Shown here: positions 25,401-36,984 of the stretch, piece after piece
Position numbering within the stretch: the first letter of the stretch is position 1
Layout: every line of letters starts with the position of its first letter
Source of the DNA: Eudorina sp. 2006-703-Eu-15
Lineage: Eukaryota; Chlorophyta; Chlorophyceae; Chlamydomonadales; Volvocaceae
NCBI GenBank assembly: GCA_003117195.1
Contig: BDSI01000074.1
Coordinates: 269,913-333,912, forward strand
Length of the DNA stretch: 64,000 bases
Reading direction: 5' to 3'
Program-made: the position numbers and the translations under genes
Notes under the pieces: model-generated
The model's database searches: none
Seen by the model: only the letters and a program-made list of their open reading frames with translations
What the model was told of the DNA's origin: nothing

Positions 25401-28400
25401 CCGGGGCCCTCGAGCCTGGCCTCCGCCGCCGGCCTCGGCGTCAGCGGGGGCAGTTGGTCGCAAAGTAGCGTCGACGGCCTGCAGCACTGCTGCAGCCCCC
25501 GAGGCGGAGTCGACGGCGCGGCATTAACGGAGACGGCCGGCGGCGGCGGCGCCGCCGCCGCCGCCACCGGCCCCGCCAGAGTCTCTGTGCCGGGCACCCG
25601 ACTGTTTCCGCCGCCGCCGCTGCCGCTGCCTCCGGCAGGCGGGCCCGGCGCGGTGGCAGCGGGGCGCAAGCAGTTGAGCTGCGGCGGTGGCGGACTGGGT
25701 GGAGACGGGGGCCTGCCTGGATCACTTCCCAACAGCTTCGGGGCCGGCCGATCAACGTTGCCGACGTCGCCGACAGGCGGCTGCGGTGGCGGAGGCGGCG
25801 CCTCTGCTGTACCGCCCGGCCTCGCCTCCGCGGGCGGGCGACTGGTGCCGGAGGAGGGGCTGGTGCGTTCGGGCAGCGGCGCTGCAGCGGCAGCGGCGGC
25901 GGCGGCGGCGATGGTAGCTGGCTTGCCATGTACGGCGCCGCCGTACATTGGATCTTGCTGCTGGCATGAGATCCAGGCCAGCCTCGTTCTGGATCCTGTG
26001 ACGGCGGAATGGATCGTGGTGCTGGTCTCTCATGATGTCACGCCGTACGTGCAGGCCGAGCTGGAGGTCCGGGAGGTGCTGGATGCGGAGGTGAGTCATG
26101 TCGTACGAGCTCCGTACACCATGTTCCCGCACTCAACACCCATGCCCTGGCGAAGGAACCTCTGTCTCCTTCCTCCTTCTGCACCCATTGGTCCCCCTTG
26201 CTTTACCTCTAGTTTTCCGCACGTCCTGCTGGACGCATTACACTGCACCCAATCTCGCTAGGGGCACCGCCTAGCGTGTCTACCTCCCCACAACCCGCCA
26301 ACACCGCAACACGAGTCCGCTGCCCCGTGCCCCCATCAACCAACCAACCCCCGCAGCATCGGATCCTGGAGGAGGTCTTCCCTCGCCACGTGTTGGAGGT
26401 CATGACGTCGGACAAGCGTCGCTCGTCGGCGTTCGGGACCGCCGCCGCCGCTGCCGCCGCCGCCGCCGGCGGCGGCGCCCCGCTGGCTCGTACCTCCTCC
26501 ATGTCCTCATGCCACAGCATGCTCAACGCCACTGCAGGTAGCGGCGGCATCAGCATTGTTGGCGGCGGCGGCGGGGGCAGCGGCGGCGGCCGCCTGGTGT
26601 CAAGCAGCGGCCGCCCGGGTGCACCATCCCTGGCGTGCCCCGGCAGCGCCGTCGGCGGCGGCGGCGGCGGCATCAACAACCGTATGGGTGACGCCGTCGT
26701 CGGCTTCCACCCGTCGGGCCTTATGTCGCCGGTGGCGGCCTTTCATCGAGCCTCCGCACCCACGCTGGGGCTGCCGCACGGCGGCGGCGGCGGTGCCGCC
26801 GCTGCCACCGCCGCCGCCGCCGCCACGGCGCCATTCGCCGCGGCGCCTGGCAGTTGCGCAGAGGGGCCGCGAGTGCCGCTGGTCTCGCCCGTCGAGGCCG
26901 CGGCCGGCGGTGCCCGGGGCTGCATGGGCCGCATCAGCGGTGCTGGCGGCGCGGCGGCCGGCGTCTCCAGTCGCCGCAGTGAGTGTCCCCCGCAGCCGCA
27001 GCCGCAGCCGCAGCCGCAGCCGCCACCCCAAGTGCTGCTGTCCCCCGCCACCATGAATGGCGGCGGCAGCGGCGGCGGTAGCGGCGGTACCGGCGGCGGC
27101 GGTGGCGGAGGAGGAAGCTGCAGCGGCGCTGGGGGTGAGCGACGGAGCACCAGCCACCACCTCGGTGCGTCGTGCAGCCTGGCGTCGTACAACTACAGCA
27201 GCTATACGACGCAGGGCGTGTACGACAGCTGCGACGACCGCACCAGCTACGGCTTCAGCCAGCCGCTCCACGTCAGCGGCGATCACGCGGAGGCGCTCGC
27301 GACGTCAGCCGCCGTCGCCGCCGCCGCCGCCATGCTGCCGCCGCCGCCGCGGCCTGTGCTGCTCCGCAGCACCTCCTCGGCGCCGTACGGCTGTAGCTAC
27401 AGCGTGACGTCGCCGTCGACGCCGACGGCCGCTGCCGTACCGTCAATGAGCGGCGCGCACCAGTACATGGCGCGCTCACACGAGCAGGTGACGGTGCTGT
27501 TCGCGGACATCTCCTCCTTCACCCATATGTGCGGTCAGGTCCCGCCCGCCACCGTCATGACCTTCCTGAACGACCTCTTCACCACCTTCGACCAGCTGGT
27601 GGAGAAGCACCACGTGTACAAAGTCGAGACCATCGGAGGTACGACCTGCCGTACCTTTAATTTGCCCCCGTACTGCCGTGCCCCTGCGCGTCCGTTGAGA
27701 GTTGTCAAAGTGTGTGCACGATGCGCTCTGGCGGCCAACGCCGGCAATCGCTTGCCGGCGCAGCTTCCGAGTGGCGAGGAGGCTCGCACCCCCGCCCTAC
27801 GCCGGATCGCCTGCCGGATCGCCTGCCGTGCCGTCGCAGTGTGCGGCGTATCCTTCTCTGAGGGCTCTCCAACGCCCTCTCCGCCCCCCCGATTCGCTGA
27901 TTCGCATTTACGCAGACTGCTACATGGTGTGCGGGGGTCTGGTGGAGGAGGACGCCGAGGGCTTCAGGTGAGTCGGCCGGCGGGGGATGCACCGGGCGGA
28001 GGGTTGCGGGTGCGTGAGCGTGGCTGCCCCAGGTGGACGTACGGCACCCGCACCTCGGAATCACGGAGTGGTGGCACCCGGTGCACGTGTCGGCGCATCT
28101 CGAGTTGCGCGACAAACCCGCCCGGCCCCGTGGTCCTTCCCACCGCCTTCACTTCCTGACTCCTGAATCCTGACTCCCGCCGCTGCAGGTCCGTGACCGA
28201 GGCCGTGGACCCGCTTCACGCGCACAAGGTGTTCGCCTTCGCCGCGGACATGCTGCGGGCTGCCCGCGGCGTGGCCATGCCCGGCAGCGGCCAGCCTGTG
28301 GCGCTCCGCGTGGGCATCCACAGCGGCCCCGTCATGAGCGGCATCGTGGGTCGTAAGATGCCCCGGTTCTGTCTCTTCGGGGATACGGGTGAGCGAGCGC

Positions 28401-29514
28401 CGCCCCGGGGGGATGGTCGTACAGCCGAGTGCCGTACCGGGTTGCCCGTAGGTGGCGGGCTACAACGAAAAACAAGCTCAGACCCTTGGGTCGTGTGTTT
28501 ATGTTATGTTTGTAACATATAAAAACCGCGGACGCGGTGTTGATGTTCCAATGGACATTGCACCCGCGCTCTTGATGTGCCGTTGGCTGTTTCTTGTGAC
28601 CCGCGGGTCGTTCCGAGCCGCTGAGTCCCCGCCCGCCGGCCGCCCGCCGCCTGGCCGCCTCACAGTCAACGTCGCCAGCCGCATGGAGTCGACGGGTGTG
28701 CCGGGTGCCATACACATCTCCGCCTCAACTCGGGCCCTGCTGGGGGACGTGGCGGGGGGGTTCCTGCCCACCGGCGGCCTTCCCGTCAAGGGCAAGGTGA
28801 GGGGGTCACAGAGGGGCCTCCTCGGGCGGGGAAAAGGGAAAGGGAGGGGAAAGGGGAAAGGGAGGGGAAACGGGAAAGGGAGGGGAAACGGGGCGGGCAG
28901 GCGGCCCGCCAGCAACCTCACAGCCTCATACCCTTTGATGTTCGTGGGCTTGGGTCTTGGGTGCCATCATAGTTCCCTTTTGCCTGATAGATGCGCTGGG
29001 ATGGGATGCCGCCCAAGGGTCTGTTTGACGGAAGGAAATTGATTGCCGCTACCCGGACGCACATCTGTAAAAGAGAACCGAGCCGCGAGACGCGAAGTGC
29101 AAAACGCGAAACGCACTTGTGTGTACGGCGCAGGGCTTCATGTTCACGTACTTGTACGACCCGCTGGGCGTGGCGGCGCAGCAGCTGGCGGCTCGAGCTC
29201 AGTCGCAGTCACAGGGCGTGTCCCGGACGGGCTCGGGTATGGACCAGGTGGTGCCGGCGTACGGCGGTCTGGGATCCAGTCTTGGATCCGCCGCCGCCGC
29301 GGCAGCAGCAGCAGCAGCCACAACCTCCGCAGCTGCAGCAGCAACCGCAGCAGCAACCTCCGCAGCGGAGGCTTCCTCGCCGCAGCTCCGGACCGCCAGC
29401 AGCACCGAGCACGCGGGTGGTGGTCGCGGCACGGACGTGCAGGACGGCACGGCAACAGCGCGGGTGGCGGCGGCGCCGCCGCTGCCGCTGCCGGCGGCGG
29501 CCCCGTCGCATTAA
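19424..29514 (+). CDS. PAS plus class III nucleotide cyclase, guanylyl-cyclase type
   Basis: The protein should convert GTP to cyclic GMP as a soluble dimer. Exons are 19424-19617, about 19690-19853, 20268-23400, 23833-23977, 24453-26090, 26357-27638, 27916-27967, 28189-28388, 28666-28796 and 29134-29514. All phases agree and give about 2440 residues. The catalytic domain starts near residue 2135: [12 protein letters not shown] (first metal Asp), [14 protein letters not shown] (Glu for guanine specificity and second metal Asp), [16 protein letters not shown], then [18 protein letters not shown] (Cys for guanine specificity, Asn and Arg for the transition state), ending [12 protein letters not shown]. 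Glu and Cys at the purine positions favour GTP over ATP. Just upstream, [12 protein letters not shown] is a linker I associate with algal cyclases. A PAS domain begins [16 protein letters not shown] and ends [18 protein letters not shown], but is split by about 490 low-complexity residues. No membrane segment is seen. The ATG at 19424 (MFGRYRM) gives the longest phase-consistent chain; exon 2's acceptor is a choice among several. Confidence 0.88.
24305..24351. repeat. 18-bp tandem repeat in a cyclase intron
   Basis: TGTCCACTGGTACTTATA occurs 2.6 times, head to tail, in the intron between cyclase exons 4 and 5. Confidence 0.9.
28827..28892. repeat. Purine-only minisatellite in a cyclase intron
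   Basis: [21 protein letters not shown] units repeat about four times on the plus strand in the last cyclase intron. The strand is nearly pure purine, so it could form a triplex or other non-B structure. Confidence 0.8.
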
Positions 29515-30601
29515 GCGCTGGGGAACGTGACGTGACGTGCACCGCGGAGGGGTTGGTGGGCTACCCACGGGGGCGGCTGCGGTGGTGGTGGAGCTGCCGA
29601 GGCACCGCCCCCGGTGTGTGCGCCGTGCAGGTAGCGCCGAGGCACATCTCACTGAGGAGGGTGGTCTCCAGGGAGGCGCGCTTGGTTGGTGTGCTGGTGG
29701 GAGAAATCTGCGCACGAGGATCGGAGCATCTCCTTTTTGTGTGTGTTTTGTGTGTGTATGGGTGTTGGGCGGGGGTGGTTTTGTTCTTGGGGCTTCATCC
29801 CGCGCGCGCTTGGCGGGACTTCTGGGGTGTCTGTCTGTGCGGCGTATCCTGTCGCGGCGGCCGCACCGGCCAACACCCGCGTATCGGGGGGTCGTGTGCA
29901 TGCAGCGTGCTTTACTGCGAGCTGACACTTCGCTGCGCATTTATTGTGACTTGAACGACAAAGTATAAATATTATTCCCGTTTGGGAATCGCAATTCATG
30001 CCTTCGTGTTGGGCCTGATGATGAGGGGGCTCGCGCGCCAAGCGTCGCGCTGCTGCCTCTAAAGCACTTTGCCCCTGTACGACTGCCTGGCTCTCCGGAT
30101 TACCGTACAGTACGGCAGTCCGAACGAGCAGGCGGTTGGAACGGGGCGGTGTGTCCTTTGCTTTCACGCCGGGTTATTACCAACGCCCGGGGGAGCGACC
30201 GTCTCCGCGGACACGTCGCGTGTGTGCGTGTGTGTTTAGAAATGCAACCCTCCCGCCTGCCCGATCCCAGGTGCGTGTGTGTATTGCACGCACACGCACA
30301 CGCGGGGCGACTGCAGCGGAATACACACTGCCACCAGATCCTCGTGGTCCACGTCGCGGGTGGGACCCGGGGCCGGGGCGGACCGTCCTTTTCGACGATC
30401 GAAGGGGTTCATACCTCGCCCGAAGAGGTTCACGTCTCGAGTTCCTTTTGTACACGATACTGCGGACCCATGCCCCTGTTGGCCCGTGCGGGCCGTGCAA
30501 CATGCGACCAAGTCGTCGTAGCCGCCATTCCGAATTGTTGCGGGGGGATTTCTGTCGTGAGGCCGGCTGTTTGGGAGCGTCTGGAGGTGTACTGCTCCTG
30601 A

Positions 30602-30690
30602 CAATCGGGGTTCTACGGCACCTGATAATTTTGGGGTGTACGGCACGTGGTAGTCTGGGGATGTACGGCACTTGTCAATCGGGGTTGGGG
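30602..30690 (+). repeat. 25-bp degenerate tandem repeat
   Basis: TACGGCAC recurs at 30614, 30639 and 30664, exactly 25 bp apart, embedded in diverged G-rich units (AATCGGGGTT, TTTTGGGGTG, TCTGGGGATG). About 3.5 copies are visible. Confidence 0.75.
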
Positions 30691-31515
30691 TTATCCGGTC
30701 TGCATGTGCTGACCTTGCTGATGTTGGGAAGCGGAAGCGCCGCGCACGGCAAGCCAAGTGCGAGAGTATGTATTGTTGTTGCGTGGCGGCTGACCACGTG
30801 ACGGTTTGGGTGGTTGGGATCGGCGCGATGGCGGGCGGTAAGGGGTTGGGGTAGTTGTCGATGCGCGATGCGTATATTGTTGGTCATAGGTTGGGGTTCA
30901 TGGTTGGTAACCGTTAAGGGTTAAAGTTCCATGCGCCCAACGCGCGGGAGGAACTGCGCCCACAGCGCGCCGGGTGGCTTCACGTAGTAGCGGTTGGGAA
31001 GGCTGAGGCGACGGAGGAGGAGGAGGTGGAGCCCGGAGGGTGATCAAGGCCATGAGGTGTGTATGGGGCTTAGGAGAAACTCTCCCCCTGTCCAGCTGAC
31101 CGTGAGCCACCCATCACGGCAGAGGGACGTGAGGCTAGATGTGGTCAGGAGGAAGTGGTTGTCATGGCGGTGGTGGCGGTGGCGGCGGCTGTAGTGGTAG
31201 TTGCATCGGTGATGGGACGAAGCTGCCAAGCGCAGGCCGGAGGCTCCGTGGCGGACTTGGGGTTGACTTGGGGTTGACGCTCCGGGGGGTTGTGAGGCAG
31301 ACATCCAGGGGTGCGCCTGGGAGAGGAATACGGGGTGTGGGTGGGTGGTCACGTCCGGCGAGCCGCATTATGCATCACGTCACGTGCGCGGCGCGTGGCT
31401 GCGTCGGCGTGTGGCAGTGGAACGGCGTGAGTGGGGACAGACTTACATACCCCACGTCGTACCGCAAATCGTACAGTACGGAACTACATCATGGACAGCC
31501 CCGGGCGGTTCACGA

Positions 31516-31550
<35 letters not shown>

Positions 31551-32108
31551 AGTGGGTGGGTGAAGGCCGCGCCGCGCCAACAGAACGAGGTACCTCACCT
31601 CAGCGGTCTTTCCTGGGGGATGCCGGTGCTGCGCCAGCGCATTGCTTGGCGCGGTTTGCAGCCTGGGGGCAGGGGCAGGGATCTGCTTTCGGGGCCCAGC
31701 AGCAGCCGCGGCAGCGGCAGTCACGGCGGTGGCGGTGGCGCCTTTGGTGCTGCCAAGCGTGAACTCAACATCATCTCCATTTGGCAACGGCGTGAGGGTG
31801 TTGTGGGAGGCCGGCGGGGGCTAAACAAGAATACCAAACCTCGCCCGCGCCCTTCGTCCTGCGCCCTTGGACTGTCGCGGGGCGGGCAGGCGCTGGGGTG
31901 GGGTGGGGGTGTACAATGGGTCCGGGCGGTAGGGTGTGGTCGGGTGTGGTCGGGTGTCGGATGTCGGATGTCCCTCGAGGGGCGCCGGGGTCCAGCGAGA
32001 AGCGCGTCAGTGGAGCCGCATTCGACACCCGGGCGCCGTTCTCCGTGCATTCACGGACAGACGGACCCAGACGCGGACACACCGGTATAAGCGGTGACAA
32101 CAAGAGTT

Positions 32109-32220
32109 GCAGCAGCAGCAGCAGCAGTATTAGCAGCAGTACTAGCAGCAGTACTAGCAGCAGTACTAGCAGCAGTACTAGCAGCAGTACTAGCAGCAGT
32201 ACTAGCAGTAGCGGCAGTAG
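32109..32220 (+). repeat. 12-bp tandem repeat, AGTACTAGCAGC type
   Basis: About eight copies of AGTACTAGCAGC follow a short (AGC)n run. The array reads open in all forward frames, giving Ser-Ser-Thr-Ser or Ala/Val/Leu runs, which explains the apparent frames here. Confidence 0.92.
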
Positions 32221-34515
32221 CACGCACTATATGGATGGCCTCATCTGTAATCTCTTCTCGGCAACTGCCGGCGCGCGCGGATGTTGTACAATCGGTCATC
32301 GGTGTCCTCTAGTCCCCCTCTAGGGCACATTACCGGAGCTTTCATGACGGGGGTGGATGAGTGGCGGGCGGTGGTGGCAAGGTTGGCGGTGGCGGGGGCT
32401 GGCTGCTCCATACTGCTCGATGAGGCGGGTGGGAGTCAGCGGGCTGCACCGGGGAAGACCGTCAAAGTCTTGGGCTGCACTGGCGGCACTGGTTTCTCGC
32501 TTTCTCAACCCACCAAAGTCGGCGGTCCATTCGGAAGAGCCGTGCTGCTTCTCCCGGTTAGCGACATGCATGGGAGGGCCACCGCATGTGTGGGTGGACG
32601 GGTGGGTGGGTGGGTGGGTTGGAAGGCAGGAGTGCGTGTGTGGCGCGCGACATAGCGTCTGATCGGCCCGATCGTGGCGTTTCCACGGCCACGTCGCTAT
32701 TGATATTGTTGTGATTGTGATTGTGACCGTGTTTGTGGTTTGGCGGGGTTTCAGGAGGTTCCGGAGATGCCGAATGCCTGAAGAAACCGAGTCCTGATAT
32801 GTTTGTACGACGGTCTGGCAAACGTCTGCACGTTTGTACAGCCGCACGACAGCTGTTGGCAAACCGAGGCCAGCGTAGTTGAGGGCTGCCGCCCTTTGTC
32901 GACCCTCCTCTCGCTGGGTGGATTAGTTGCGGCGGCTTGGTGTGGTTTAAGGCGCTCCCGGGAGGCGAAGGGGAGGCGAAGGGGAGGCGAAGGGGAGGTG
33001 AGGGGAGGGGCGGCTGCTCCATGCGATGGGCGGCCAATGCCTCTGCATCTCCCGGGGGAGGCCGGAAAAATCGTCGGGGGGGGGCTGCGGACATCGCTAA
33101 ATAGTGGTGACCGTTTGGGGGTAAGGACGAGAGTGGGTGTGTGGCGGCGGAGGGCGGCGTCTGTAAGCAATTTGGCAGGCACGAGCCCAGCAGGCAGTCG
33201 GTCCTGAATGTTCCTTGTTGCAACGTGCAATGATTCCATTCTGGCACACATGGCCTGGGTCGGCCAAGTGGGGGGTCGCCGACCAGTCTGGACTGTATCG
33301 TGAAGTTTCTCACCATCGGAGTGTCACATGCGGTCCGTACGGGAACGGGCCGTACCGTACAAAGCCGCGCTGTTGTACGAAGGACGGCTTTGACTTGGTC
33401 TCATTGTCATGACTCGGGAGCGACGCGAAGGACAGACCCGGTGACCGTTGACCGTTGGTCCGACGGCTCGTCATACGGCTGGTCGCGCACCCGTGCTCCC
33501 CGCTATGTTAGTGCTGCCGCTCGTCTGCGTCATAGGCGGCCGCGTCACCATTGTGCGCGCCCCGGCCCGCCTCACCCCGTCCCGCCCGTATCTGTTGGTG
33601 TTGCCGCGCGGAGGGCGTGTCTCCCAGGGCGCGTTGCTGGAGCCCCCTCCGAAACCAGGACCGAGTGCTTTGCCGCCGAGAGGTGGCCCGTCGTGAGACA
33701 GTACCCGGACAGTCAGGGGCCCGGCGATGCGTGTGTGTTGAATGAGAGGCCCACCTATAACCAAGGCATGTGTGTGTGTGAGTGTGTGAGTGACTTCAAG
33801 GGGGCAGCCCATCACGGGGGCAGTTCGGCGGCGCTCTGCCGTGGGCCCTCCGGGCTCTGGCGCAGGGCGCACCCACGTGTGCCCGTGTGCACGCGTTAGA
33901 TAAGATACGTATTCTTTGGGCTTGGACGGGTCCTCGTTGGGGTTTGTTTGCTTGCGCGCCTCTTGACGCTGCTGCGGTGCGTCCGCACACATCATCCGGC
34001 GGACAAGATTTCGCCAAGCCGTTCCTTGGTCGCGTTGCTGATGCTCCGGGTGTTGCTGGTGGTGTATCAACCCTGCTGCTGCTGCTGCGGCGGCTGCGGC
34101 GTCGGTGATGTCGGCTGTCCTGGCGGTGCGCACGCATTTCTTTCACGACGAGTGTTTCACGATGGGCTAGGCTCCATCCCGATCGGCAGTGGTTTTTAGC
34201 GGACACCTGTTTGTGGCCGACAGAGTCGAGGTCGCTCATGCACTTCTGATGCGTGCCTTGGCCTCAGTTCGTTTCCGACCTTGCTGTACGTGTCGTACAG
34301 TGCTGTAATATGTTATTGCCTGTGCCCTCTGGGAGAGACACAGCTTGATTACCCCAGGGTGGGGCAATGCCACCTACGAGAAGTCGTCTGAATTGCTTGT
34401 GTATTCATTTTAATGTGGCCGCCCCACTAAAACTCTCCAGTTAGGCGGGACCCTGCGGAACCGATAGGGTACTGCAGTGGGCCGACCGTCACTAATACGG
34501 GCAGCATCACAGGGG

Positions 34516-34630
34516 TGCAGCGTTGAGGTGTGGAGGTGTCTTGCCGCCTTGGCGGTGGGGCCTGTTGGGGCTTGCCCTGGTATACACCGGTGATCCCTTT
34601 GGTCCGCTGTAACGTCCATTCATTCATTCA
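34516..34630 (+). mobile_element. 5'-truncated LINE 3' end, copy 2
   Basis: About 100 bp is roughly 93% identical to the 3' end of the LINE at 59415-60300, in opposite orientation. It reads from GCGTTGAGGTGTGGAGGTGT through GGTATACACCGGTGATCCC to CCGCTGTAACG, and then a CATTCATTCATTCA tail. TGTAA just before the tail fits the volvocine poly(A) signal. I could not define a clean target-site duplication. Confidence 0.75.
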
Positions 34631-34632
34631 GT

Positions 34633-34706
34633 ACGGCAGCTGTTGTAACACATCAAGGCCAGTACGACAGTGCGGCAGCTGTTGTGACACACCGAGACCA
34701 GCAGAG
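34633..34706 (+). repeat. 39-bp direct repeat next to the LINE tail
   Basis: CGGCAGCTGTTGT followed by AACACATC or GACACACC and a GACCA-like end occurs twice, 39 bp apart, immediately after the LINE tail. Confidence 0.7.
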
Positions 34707-34873
34707 ACCTCCTCGCGAGATGGTGCTTCAGTAGTGGGCCCTTCGACCCCCTGACGGCGACACGATGAGTGGCTGTGAGCGGGAGTGGAAGGGAGATCCG
34801 CGCTACGATGTCGGTCCTCCTCCATCTGCGCCCCAAGCAAAGCGGTGAAGCTGTATTTGTGACATTACCATTA

Positions 34874-36705
34874 TCAGAAGCATGTTGTTGGGCCACGCGG
34901 CCCCAACATCTTCCTGTAGAAAGGCCATCTACAAATCAACAACCGCAACCGTTGATGAACATTTATATCTAACCGATACGAGGTGGACCCTGAGTCCCGA
35001 CCGGGCGTTCCAACGAGCCCTGATAGCTCGTAGGTAGGGGTGGGAATTACACTGTAACCCCCATTTCCGACCGTAATTTCATAAAATGTGCAATTGCGCA
35101 ACGCCGTAAAGTATCGTATATTTACGGTGGGATCAGGGGCAAAGTCGACCGTAACAAGTTACGGTCCCGGTTTTCGGAACAAAAGTAACCATATGGCCTT
35201 CAATTTAGACACTACATGCATTTTCATACATTTTTATACCTTTGTGGATGCTGCTCTGTAGCTGGAACAGCCTTCCGCTGTGTTATGGCTGGCAGTTAGC
35301 CATCGGCGGGCGCGGCGACCGGTCCTTCTCAGCCACTTTCCAGCAAGCAACACGTTTATTCATACATGTTAACATATCTGCTAGTAATGTGAACGCTTAG
35401 AGGTCATCAAGGTAGTTCAGTGAGTCAGTCAGGGTTTGAATTCGCCGGTCAATCGCTGGACCTTTCACGCACGACTCAGCACGACTCAGCTATAGCGCGG
35501 TATGTATGGACTTCTATAATCCTAGTACGCATCATGATGCTAGTTATAAGCGGTCCGGACGCCAGGAGGAGCATTTTTGAAGTGTTTTCCGTGGAATGGT
35601 GGCGCGCGGTGACGGTCCGACAGTAAATTCCGGGTTTTGTGAACCGTAATACGGTGAACAGTAACATGGTGTAATTTACGGTAATTTTATGGGGTCACCG
35701 TAATTGCTTACGCTGTCATACCGTAACACCGACCGTAAATACCGTAAACGTAATTCCCAGCCCTACTCGTAGGCCTTCACCAAGTCCGACATCGCCCTTC
35801 CTGACAACCCCCTCAATTGAATCGTGCACCTGACTAGTCCCTACCCAGCTGACGCCATCAAGACAACAGTGCGGCGCACTCTCCAGGGCCCTTGCGCTCC
35901 ACTGTTTTGCCCCAACTTGGCTAATCCGTAATCCTGGTAGGTAAGTAAGCCCTTCTGTGCCGTAGACTTCCGTGCCATCCGACAGCAACGCTGGTGTGCG
36001 AATCTCAAATCAGAGCGGTGTCATACCATGTACATACCCAAAGCGGAGCAAACGTCGGTTTCAACAGACCGACGGTACCGAAGTCCTAAGTGACAGGCCC
36101 TCAGGCTGGGCAGCCCCGTGAACGTTACGACATCCGTGTCTCTCTGCATACCATTGTAGCAGGTCTTCATATCTGAGAAAACTAACAGTTCACACTTGCC
36201 ATATGTTCTCGTGCACCCCCCTGTGCAGTACAAACCTGCGCCAGCTTGTCCTGATGAATAAACCTTGCGGCGGACCCCGCAGGTCATTGGTGATGACAGC
36301 TGCAGCCTCCTCACCGCACACAGCAAAACGAATCCGCGCCACCTTGGTGCGACGGCTCTACTGGTGGTGGGCGGCAGCAGGGGGCTCTGCCCCCCTGCAT
36401 GCACTGCACGTCGACGTCACGGTGAATGTGATTCCATCATGCTGTACCGGTGCCGTGCAGCTCTCAATCATCATTGACCGGTGTGGGGCATACGTCAGCT
36501 TCTCCAAGAGGCTTCGTGCCGCATCGCCGACCTTCGCCTGGAGGCCCTTGTCGTCCTCGTACCCCCGCGCACTTTCCCTGACCGCCTGGTCGCACAGCTG
36601 GTCGCTGTACTCCCCGTCAAGGAACTGGAAGGGTTGCGCCTGATGAAGGAAGGGGTGGATGCGAAGGAGGGGGGGGCGGTCAAAATATCTCCCATCCAAA
36701 CTCAT
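34874..36705 (-). other. Possible coding remnants on the minus strand, split by a hAT element
   Basis: Several minus-strand stretches look more protein-like than the surroundings but cannot be joined with certainty. They are 36705-36400 (FDRPPLLRIHPFLHQAQPF and RSLLEKLTYAPHRSMMIES), 36345-36230 (ARIRFAVCGEEAAAVITNDL, followed by a GTTTGT donor), 36005-35780 (SDGTEVYGTEGLTYLPGLR) and 35026-34880. They lie downstream, in gene sense, of the frameshifted exon at 37 kb and could be its later exons. The 35035-35765 hAT element sits between the last two. I do not recognise a family. Confidence 0.3.
35035..35765. mobile_element. Non-autonomous hAT-type DNA transposon, 731 bp
   Basis: The ends are 16-bp terminal inverted repeats with one mismatch: TAGGGGTGGGAATTAC on the left and TAGGGCTGGGAATTAC on the complement of the right. 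They are flanked by a perfect 8-bp target-site duplication, CTCGTAGG, at 35027-35034 and 35766-35773. An 8-bp duplication and TAGGG-type ends are typical of the hAT superfamily. Both subterminal regions are packed with ACCGTAA or TTACGGT motifs, likely transposase-binding sites. The interior is AT-rich relative to the window and has no transposase frame, so the element needs a transposase from elsewhere. Confidence 0.88.
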
Positions 36706-36886
36706 GCAGCGATGCGAATCAACTCAGCGTCGTGAGCTAATCACCTGCTCCGGACCCACCATGTGTATGTCACGTACATGCGTGGGATATGCAAATGGCG
36801 ATGACGAGTTGGCTGACACAGGAAGCAAGCAAGAAGCGCTGGTAATGTACGCAAACAATGCAAACAATCCAACATGTCAACAAGAA

Positions 36887-36935
36887 CATGAATGAACGAA
36901 CGTTACAGCGGACCCCAAAGGGATCACCGGTGTAT
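36887..36935 (-). mobile_element. 49-bp LINE 3' end with target-site duplication, copy 3
   Basis: On the minus strand the insert is the extreme 3' end of the same LINE family (ATACACCGGTGATCCCTTTG, GGGTCCGCTGTAACG, then a short TTCG/TTCA tail). It is flanked by CATGTCAACAAGAA (36873-36886) and CATGTCAATAAGAA (36936-36949), a 14-bp duplication with one mismatch. This is a complete but extremely 5'-truncated insertion. Confidence 0.8.
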
Positions 36936-36984
36936 CATGTCAATAAGAAGGGCAAATACCCAAACTTACCCAGGTCGGCGTTTA

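Larger units (their letters stand above)
29515..34515. other. Gene-poor interval downstream of the cyclase gene
   Basis: No frame in these 5 kb shows a known domain or a chain of exons. The first part is presumably the cyclase 3' UTR. The rest holds tandem repeats (30602-30690 and 32109-32220) and many copies of the hexamer GTACGG or CCGTAC, which is also frequent elsewhere in the window. Frames of up to 250 codons on both strands look like chance openings in GC-rich DNA. Confidence 0.45.
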
